Shown here piece after piece: positions 22,284 to 27,778 of a DNA stretch of 27,778 nucleotides. Under the pieces are notes generated by a model, which saw only the letters and a program-made list of their open reading frames with translations, had not been told where the DNA came from and did not search any database. The position numbers were made by a program, and so were the translations under genes. This DNA is from Bacteroidota bacterium (GTDB lineage Bacteria > Bacteroidota > Ignavibacteria > SZUA-365). The number at the start of each line of letters is the position of its first letter. Position 1 is the first letter of the stretch. Where the stretch lies: assembly GCA_023432805.1 (NCBI GenBank), contig JAEYUG010000046.1, forward strand, positions 1-27,778, read 5' to 3'.

Positions 22284-24014
22284 CTACATCGCCAGCGTAT
22301 CCCGCCGCGCATCTGGAAGCACATCGGAGTGAAGCTCTCCATACGCATGTGCGATCGGAATCCACAGCACGAACGTCGAACCAACGCCCTTCGTGCTCTC
22401 CACAGTCACCCGTCCCTTGTTGATTTCGGCGTACCGTTCCACGAGAGAGAGCCCAAGGCCGATCCCTTCAAACGGACGTGTGTATCCAGTATGCTCCTGG
22501 GAGAATGCTGTGAACATGTGGGCCATGTATTCTGGCGAGATGCCCACCCCTGTGTCAGCGACGCTGATGCAGACATATCCGCCACATTGATGCAGGCCGA
22601 TTGTGATCGAACCCTCATGCGTGAACTTGATGGCATTCTCCAGGAGGTTCGCCACGGCCTGCTCGACCGTGTAAGGATCACAATACACGCGCGGTACCCG
22701 ATCACCCGCTTCAAGCGTGATCGCAAGACTCTTCGCAGCGGCGAGAGGTTCAACCTGCGCGTGAAGATCGATCAGCATCGGGGCCAGACGCACTGCCTTG
22801 AATGTCGGTTCGTATGCTCGTGCCGTGATGCTTGAGAACGTCAGGACAGCATCGACGGTCTTCATTAATCGGGTCCCCGCCTGCGTCACACTCTCGACCA
22901 TTCGCGCAGCCTCTTCGGTAAGGTCTGTCTCCATGAAGACCTCGAGCATGTTGATGTATCCGAGGATGATATTCAGCGGGGTGCGGATCTCATGAGAGAT
23001 GTTCGCGATGAAGAGGTCTTTGAGCCTGTCGGCTGATTCCGCGCGATCGAGAGCCTCGATGAGTTCACGCTCCATGCGTCGCCGATCCGTGACATCATGG
23101 ACGATCGAAAACAGGTACGTCGAGCCATCAAGGTGTATCGGGCCACTGAAGACCTCGACATCCCGGATTTCATTCGATGCGAGTCGATGCTTGAATGAGA
23201 AGTAGTGGACCTTCCGACGCTTGGCTTCCTCCATTCTCACGTTCAGTTCCTCCGCGGGAAGAATATTGATGTCGCCCACCGACATCCCGATGAGGACTTC
23301 GCGCGAGTATCCGTAGTACTCTGCCGCTGCCGGATTCGCATCCAGGAAACGCTGCTGGTCTACATCCACGATCAGCATCACAGCTTGCGAGTGGAGGAAC
23401 ATGCTCCGGTAGCGACCCTCACTTTCCGCAAGTTTCGTATCTGTCGCGCGTCGCTCCTCCTGATCGAGAAGAAGCCAGCCGACGATGACATTCCCAAGGG
23501 GATACAATCCGAGCACCGGCAAGGAGAGGTTCATGAAGACGTACTCTGCTTCAGTTGCAGGCAGACCCAGCATGATAAGCAGCATGATCAGATGTACGAG
23601 GAGCCCGAACACCCAGAGGGAGAGGACGGACCCGAGTCGAGGGTACCGTCTGCGTGCATAGTACATCACGATGCCAAGCCCCGTGGCTTCGAGGATCGTT
23701 CCGACTCCGACATACATTCCGACGCCCCCGACTGCGACGCGATAAACAGTGCAGATCCCGGCCGCAATGCCACCGATGACAGGCCCGCCGAACATCCCTG
23801 CCGTTGAGAGCAGAATGCTCCGACTGTCGTAGAACAGCCCTGCACTGACATGGAACGGTGTCATCATCTCCACAACACCGACCAGCCCGAACGTCGCACC
23901 GGAGAGCACCATGTAGGTGCTCGAGTGGCGATCCCACCTTCGGAGGAGGAGTTGCTGAATGACTGTCAGGGATACCAGCAAGGCAATGTTTGACAACAAG
24001 GCAAGCGGAGTCAT
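22284..24014 (-). CDS. LytS-type membrane sensor histidine kinase with one PAS domain
   Basis: 576 residues. The 5TM receptor (LytS-type) membrane region spans about 5-185 (MFGGPVIGGIAAGICTVYRV...GGVGMYVGVGTILEA). One PAS domain (about 200-310, SMFLHSQAVMLIVDVDQQRF) ends in SIVHDVTDRR. HisKA carries His341 (ISHEIRTPLNIILGY), and HATPase has EQAVANLLENAIKFT, DTGVGIS and GIGLGLSLV. All motifs are intact. The frame stays open to 24902, but the extra 296 residues run antisense into the neighbouring receiver gene. The ATG at 24014 aligns with the start of the paralogue at 17084, and a promoter-like site lies just upstream. An alternative ATG at 24164 would add 50 residues. It is divergent from the hybrid kinase and shares its intergenic region. 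Confidence 0.9.
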   Translation of the reverse strand: MTPLALLSNIALLVSLTVIQQLLLRRWDRHSSTYMVLSGATFGLVGVVEMMTPFHVSAGLFYDSRSILLSTAGMFGGPVIGGIAAGICTVYRVAVGGVGMYVGVGTILEATGLGIVMYYARRRYPRLGSVLSLWVFGLLVHLIMLLIMLGLPATEAEYVFMNLSLPVLGLYPLGNVIVGWLLLDQEERRATDTKLAESEGRYRSMFLHSQAVMLIVDVDQQRFLDANPAAAEYYGYSREVLIGMSVGDINILPAEELNVRMEEAKRRKVHYFSFKHRLASNEIRDVEVFSGPIHLDGSTYLFSIVHDVTDRRRMERELIEALDRAESADRLKDLFIANISHEIRTPLNIILGYINMLEVFMETDLTEEAARMVESVTQAGTRLMKTVDAVLTFSSITARAYEPTFKAVRLAPMLIDLHAQVEPLAAAKSLAITLEAGDRVPRVYCDPYTVEQAVANLLENAIKFTHEGSITIGLHQCGGYVCISVADTGVGISPEYMAHMFTAFSQEHTGYTRPFEGIGLGLSLVERYAEINKGRVTVESTKGVGSTFVLWIPIAHAYGELHSDVLPDARRDTLAM

Positions 24015-24324
24015 CGCGTATGAACGTGCAGCGGGGGAATAAATGACCTGTATGTCCGAATAATATGATGCGCAGAAAAGAAATGCAACCAGCCCTGCGG
24101 ATTTCACGAGAAAAAAACCATCGGACCTCTGGATCTTCTTTACTCTCGTATTCAAAGGTCCCATATTACACGCTTCATGAGACCCTGTGCACAATCTCAT
24201 ATCTCCCGTCGGCGGGTTCGTATCTGCGGATGATGTGATTGCAGCAGGGGGTCTTGAATGCCAGGGGCACCACCAGGGGGGTATCCGCTGACAGGTACCG
24301 ATCCTTCGACATCCGCAATACGCC
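24015..24324. other. Divergent intergenic region between two kinases
   Basis: 310 bases separating the leftward LytS-type kinase and the rightward hybrid kinase. It holds one promoter candidate for the leftward gene (24060-24088). I see no convincing box for the rightward gene and no Shine-Dalgarno before 24325. No RNA gene or clear palindrome was found. Confidence 0.5.
24060..24088 (-). promoter_or_regulatory. Candidate promoter of the LytS-type kinase
   Basis: Reading leftward, TTGCAT (24088-24083), 17 bases, TATTAT (24065-24060). The -10 matches five of six, the -35 only three of six. Confidence 0.3.
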
Positions 24325-27144
24325 ATGCCCACCTTCCTTCTCATCGACGACCAGACTTCCAACATCCTCGCAACGACGGCGGCACTCAACGATGTGTATC
24401 CCGGCGCAGATGTCTTCACCGCAACCAATGGTCGTGATGGCATCGAACTCGCGCGGGAGGTCGCACCGGATGTGATCATCCTCGACATCATCATGCCCGG
24501 CATGGATGGATTTGAAGTGTGCCGAGCGATGAAGAAGGATGATGTGCTCCAGGACGTCCCCGTCATCTTTCTCACGGGCTCCGTACAGCGGAAGGAGTTC
24601 AGGCTCCTCGCGCTCGAAGCCGGCGGCGAGGGATACCTGCTCTTTCCGATCGACATGACCGAGTTCACGATCATGGTGCAGATCGTCATGAAGATCAGGC
24701 GCGCAAATGTGGAACGGCGGTCCGAGCGGCAACGTCTCGAAGCGCTTGTCACAGAGAGAACGCAGGCGCTGGAAAAGGAACTCGAGGAAAGACGGGAGTA
24801 CGAGGCACGACTGCGGGCCACGGAAGAGATCTTCGAGTCGCTCTTCATGGCAACCAATGCAGGGAAATCCGTGACGTTGATCTCTGGAGAGATCAACGCC
24901 AATCAAGCCTTCTGCGATATGGTCGGCTACAGCCAGGAGGAAATGAAAGGCAAGACGTGGAGGGAACTGACGCCGGAAGAGGATATCGAGAGTATAGAGT
25001 GGCTGTTGGCTCCTCTCCTCGCTGGAGAGAGAAGAGACGCACGATTCGAGAAGAGGTACATCCAGAAGTCCGGGGCCATCATGTGGGCCGATGTCAGCAC
25101 AGTGCTCGTGCGCGCGGCCGATGGACAGCCGAAGTACTTCATCACCACTGTTGTCGATATCTCAGAACGCGTCAGTACCGCGCAGCGACTCGCAGCGAAT
25201 GAGGAACGATATCGTACCGTGGTGGAACAAGCTGGTGACGCCCTTTTCATCTATGGCATCGACGGTCGCTTCATCGAGGTCAATCGACAGGCATGCGAGA
25301 GTTTGAAATACACTCGGGAGGAACTGCTTCAGCTCTCTGTTCCCGACATCGAGACAGAACATGATGATGCAACGTCGCGAGCGCTCCGCGAGTCGATGAT
25401 GCCGCACGATCTCCATTCCGTGACTGGAACGCAGCAGCGTAAGGACGGGACAACCTTCCCCGTCGAAGTGCGTGTCGGCACATGTTTTGTCGATGGAACC
25501 AAACTTTTCATCGCCATCGTCAGAGACGTGACAGACCGCGCGAACATCGAGACTGCTCTCCGGCTGAGCGAGGCCCGACTCAAGGAGGTCTCCGAGCATA
25601 GCAAATCACTGGTCTGGGAGGTTGACCCATCCGGCCTGTATACGTACTTCAGCGAAAACTGCGATTCCATTATTGGATGGACATGCGGGGAGATCATCGG
25701 GAGGAAGCACTTCTATGACCTCACACCGGAGGAAGACCGTGCAGAGCTGATGGACACTGCCTTCAGGGTCTTCGATAAGCAGATGAGCTTCGTGAATTTC
25801 GAGAACCGCATTCTGACGAAGGATGGGGATTACGTCTGGATGGCCACCAATGGATTCCCTCTGTACAACGATCATGGGGAATTGGTCGGATACCGCGGCT
25901 CGGATACGGACATCACAAAGCGCAAGCTCGCCGAAGAGAGGGTACAGCGAAGCTATGAGCTCCTTCAGCGGCTGACCGATCGCGTCCCCGGTGTCGTGTA
26001 CCAGTACCAGCTCCGCCCGGATGGAAGCTCCTGCTTCCCGATTTCGAGTCGGGGAATGTGGGATATCTACAACGTAACGCCTGAAGAGGTGCGCGAAGAT
26101 GCCACGCCCGTGTTCGGACGACTTCATCCCGACGATTACGACGCAATCGTCGAGACAATCATGGCCTCGGCACGGGATCTGACCCTGTATCACAGCGAGT
26201 TCAGGGTCGTACTTCCGGAAGGCGGCGTCCAGTGGCGCATGTGTGATGCGGAACCCGAACGATTGGAGGACGGCGGCACCTTGTGGTATGGCATCATCAC
26301 GGATATCACGATCCGCCGCGCCATGGAGGAAGAGCTGCGTGCGGCGAAGGAACGAGCCGAAGTCAACGACAGGCTGAAGTCCGCCTTCCTCATGAACATG
26401 TCGCATGAGATCAGAACGCCACTCAACGGCATCCTGGGATGCCTCGAGCTGATTGCCGAACCGGACATCATGCCCGAGGACCGTGACAAGCTCATCGACA
26501 TCATCAATCGCAGCGGCAGCAGACTCCTGAACACCATTGAGGACATTCTGGAAATCTCTCGCATAGAATCAGGGGAGACCAAGGTGTCGTACACGGAGGT
26601 CAGCATCAGCGAGGTCTTCGGGTTCCTCACCGACTTCTTCCGCAACCAGGCAGCGGAAAAGGGACTGACGCTCTACGACTCGCGATGCGACGATCCATGC
26701 GTCGATCTCGTCTACACCGACAAGCATATGTTCGAGAGCATCCTCATCAACCTGATTCGGAATGCGATCAAATTCACCACCCAGGGACGTGTCGAGTTCG
26801 GATGCAGGAAGAATGACGATTCGATCACGTTCTTCGTCAGAGATTCGGGACCGGGGATCCCACCTGAACAAATTGACGCGGTGTTCGAACGCTTTGTTCA
26901 AGCGGAAACCGAGCAGAACCGAAATCGGAAGCATGAAGGCTCCGGTCTTGGCTTGTCAATCGTGAAGTCCCACATCTCTCTTCTGGGCGGGAAGATCTGG
27001 GTCGAATCCGAACCTGGGACAGGAAGCACCTTCTGGTTCTCCATCCCGATTGCCCCACTCGAACCAATGCAGATCGATCGTGAAACACACCACGCTCCCT
27101 TCTCGACTCCGTTTCCGGTTCAGAGCACGGACAGTTTTCGATGA
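24325..27144 (+). CDS. Hybrid histidine kinase: N-terminal receiver, four PAS domains, HisKA, HATPase
   Basis: 939 residues, with no membrane segment, so cytoplasmic. The receiver domain (1-125) has the acidic pair Asp8/Asp9 and the phosphoacceptor Asp54 (VIILDIIMPGMDG), with Thr84 in FLTGS. The conserved Lys before the cis-Pro is missing: the sequence is GYLLFPID, with Phe107. A coiled coil (about 127-168) leads to four PAS domains (about 168-285, 292-405, 418-535 and 545-665). HisKA has His694 (MSHEIRTPLNGILG), and HATPase has INLIRNAIKFT, DSGPGIP and GSGLGLSIVKSHI. The kinase core is complete. The N-terminal receiver suggests its activity is tuned by another kinase. A candidate is the divergent LytS-type kinase at 22284-24014 (inference). 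No Shine-Dalgarno precedes the start. A tail of about 30 residues after the HATPase is not conserved in type. Confidence 0.92.
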   Translation: MPTFLLIDDQTSNILATTAALNDVYPGADVFTATNGRDGIELAREVAPDVIILDIIMPGMDGFEVCRAMKKDDVLQDVPVIFLTGSVQRKEFRLLALEAGGEGYLLFPIDMTEFTIMVQIVMKIRRANVERRSERQRLEALVTERTQALEKELEERREYEARLRATEEIFESLFMATNAGKSVTLISGEINANQAFCDMVGYSQEEMKGKTWRELTPEEDIESIEWLLAPLLAGERRDARFEKRYIQKSGAIMWADVSTVLVRAADGQPKYFITTVVDISERVSTAQRLAANEERYRTVVEQAGDALFIYGIDGRFIEVNRQACESLKYTREELLQLSVPDIETEHDDATSRALRESMMPHDLHSVTGTQQRKDGTTFPVEVRVGTCFVDGTKLFIAIVRDVTDRANIETALRLSEARLKEVSEHSKSLVWEVDPSGLYTYFSENCDSIIGWTCGEIIGRKHFYDLTPEEDRAELMDTAFRVFDKQMSFVNFENRILTKDGDYVWMATNGFPLYNDHGELVGYRGSDTDITKRKLAEERVQRSYELLQRLTDRVPGVVYQYQLRPDGSSCFPISSRGMWDIYNVTPEEVREDATPVFGRLHPDDYDAIVETIMASARDLTLYHSEFRVVLPEGGVQWRMCDAEPERLEDGGTLWYGIITDITIRRAMEEELRAAKERAEVNDRLKSAFLMNMSHEIRTPLNGILGCLELIAEPDIMPEDRDKLIDIINRSGSRLLNTIEDILEISRIESGETKVSYTEVSISEVFGFLTDFFRNQAAEKGLTLYDSRCDDPCVDLVYTDKHMFESILINLIRNAIKFTTQGRVEFGCRKNDDSITFFVRDSGPGIPPEQIDAVFERFVQAETEQNRNRKHEGSGLGLSIVKSHISLLGGKIWVESEPGTGSTFWFSIPIAPLEPMQIDRETHHAPFSTPFPVQSTDSFR

Positions 27145-27190
27145 TCACACGTGGTCATTGTTCCAGCTGCGTTGCCACGCAACCGGGTAC

Positions 27191-27726
27191 CTACCTGGTG
27201 TATGAGACCAACTCGGTGTTCATGATGACATCGTCACCGAAGTAGTCGTCTGTGAAGATGCTACCGCCCTTCGAGCTGTATTCCTTTACGAGCCCGATGC
27301 CGTCAGCGAACCACCAGGAGATCGTGACGCCCTCGTCGTCGTGATATTGATACGGACCGTCCTGTAGGTGTTCCCTTGAATCGCGATCGTTTCGTGTGTT
27401 CCCTCCGACGCCTCGTAGACATGCTTCCACCCGAGCGTGAGAGGAGGGCTGGACTGGCTCGGATAGTCCCCCCATGTGTAGATCATGTTCGCACTGTCCT
27501 TGAGCACCCAGAAGTGGCGCCATTCCGGCGACTGGGAGGGGACGCGACTGAAATACCACCAATGGCATCCCAGATTGAACGGTCCGTTGTAATATGTCGC
27601 CGTGTCGGCCTTCATCTCGAAGATCAGCTCGGGAACACCGCGAGGAGCCATGATGTTGGTCGTGAACGTCCACACGAGATTCCGATTCATGTAGAACACA
27701 AGACATCCGGAGCTTCTAATCCGCAA
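27191..27726 (-). pseudogene. Frameshifted unknown protein (W-x-A-x-G-x-G-x-VK type)
   Basis: Two overlapping frames read as one protein. The first frame (from 27726 or the ATG at 27690) gives WTFTTNIMAPRGVPELIFEM...HETIAIQGNTYRTVR. The second continues YQYHDDEGVTISWWFADGIGLVKEYSS to the stop at 27191. Adding one base near 27349-27356 joins them smoothly. ISWWFADGIGLVKEYS resembles the ending of small Bacteroidota/Chlorobiota envelope proteins whose function is unknown. No signal peptide is present and an in-frame stop lies just upstream of 27726, so the N-terminus is missing or the sequence here is unreliable. The nearby contig end makes a sequencing error as likely as true decay. Confidence 0.6.
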
Positions 27727-27778
27727 TTGACGCTTTGCGTTTTACCCCTGCAGCCCCGCCACCCCCCCCCCCACACAC

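Noticed and set aside
24015..24902. N-terminal extension of the LytS-type kinase frame
   Set aside because: It runs antisense into the receiver domain of the divergent kinase and is Ser/Arg-rich; the ATG at 24014 aligns with the paralogue's start.

Overview
This is a roughly 60% GC bacterial chromosomal segment. It probably comes from the Bacteroidota-Chlorobiota-Ignavibacteria-Kapabacteria group. Three things point there. One is a T9SS-type C-terminal sorting domain (HQNHPNPFNPTTTI) on a VIT/VWA protein. Another is a set of OmpA proteins with thrombospondin type 3 repeats. The third is promoters of the Bacteroidota -33/-7 type (TTTG ... TAnnTTTG) in front of both tRNA genes. The last ~50 bases are low complexity (C-run, CACACAC) and look like a contig end. 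The phylum call is inference; no rRNA is present.

Layout: (1) 52-1863, a secreted subtilisin-like lipoprotein. (2) 2100-4430, a compact accessory insert: an AbiEi/AbiEii-type toxin-antitoxin pair lying between an intact tRNA-Lys(CTT) and a 3' fragment of a second tRNA-Lys, with a perfect 48-bp direct repeat at the two ends. Its promoter region carries an ordered array of TGnnCA-type half-sites. (3) 4610-8822, two tandem paralogous outer-membrane OmpA/TSP3 proteins. (4) 12686-9063, a four-gene operon read leftward (5'-nucleotidase, CX4CH lipoprotein, TrmH/SpoU RNA methyltransferase, polytopic membrane protein) in which every junction is a 4-nt start/stop overlap. (5) tRNA-Glu(CTC), and an 83-residue stand-alone histidine-kinase dimerisation (DHp) domain. 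(6) 13237-14883, a large lipoprotein with carboxypeptidase-regulatory-like repeats. (7) 15000-17084, a LytS-type membrane sensor kinase. (8) 17373-22182, release factor 3, then a VIT/VWA secreted protein and a BNR/Asp-box protein. (9) 22284-27144, a divergent pair of sensor kinases (a second LytS-type kinase, and a hybrid kinase with an N-terminal receiver). (10) 27191-27726, a frameshifted unknown gene at the end.

Working together: most of the window encodes the cell envelope (two OmpA proteins, three lipoproteins plus a secreted nucleotidase, T9SS cargo) and signalling (three kinases plus an orphan DHp domain). No DNA-binding response regulator is encoded here, so the kinases must signal to partners elsewhere.

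The most noteworthy region is the AbiE-like insert. The toxin gene uses a stop codon that lies inside the anticodon-loop sequence of the tRNA fragment. The antitoxin promoter sits inside a symmetric array of half-sites spaced 17 bp apart. Other points worth a second look are the orphan DHp protein, the receiver domain lacking its conserved lysine, and a tandem inverted repeat before prfC.
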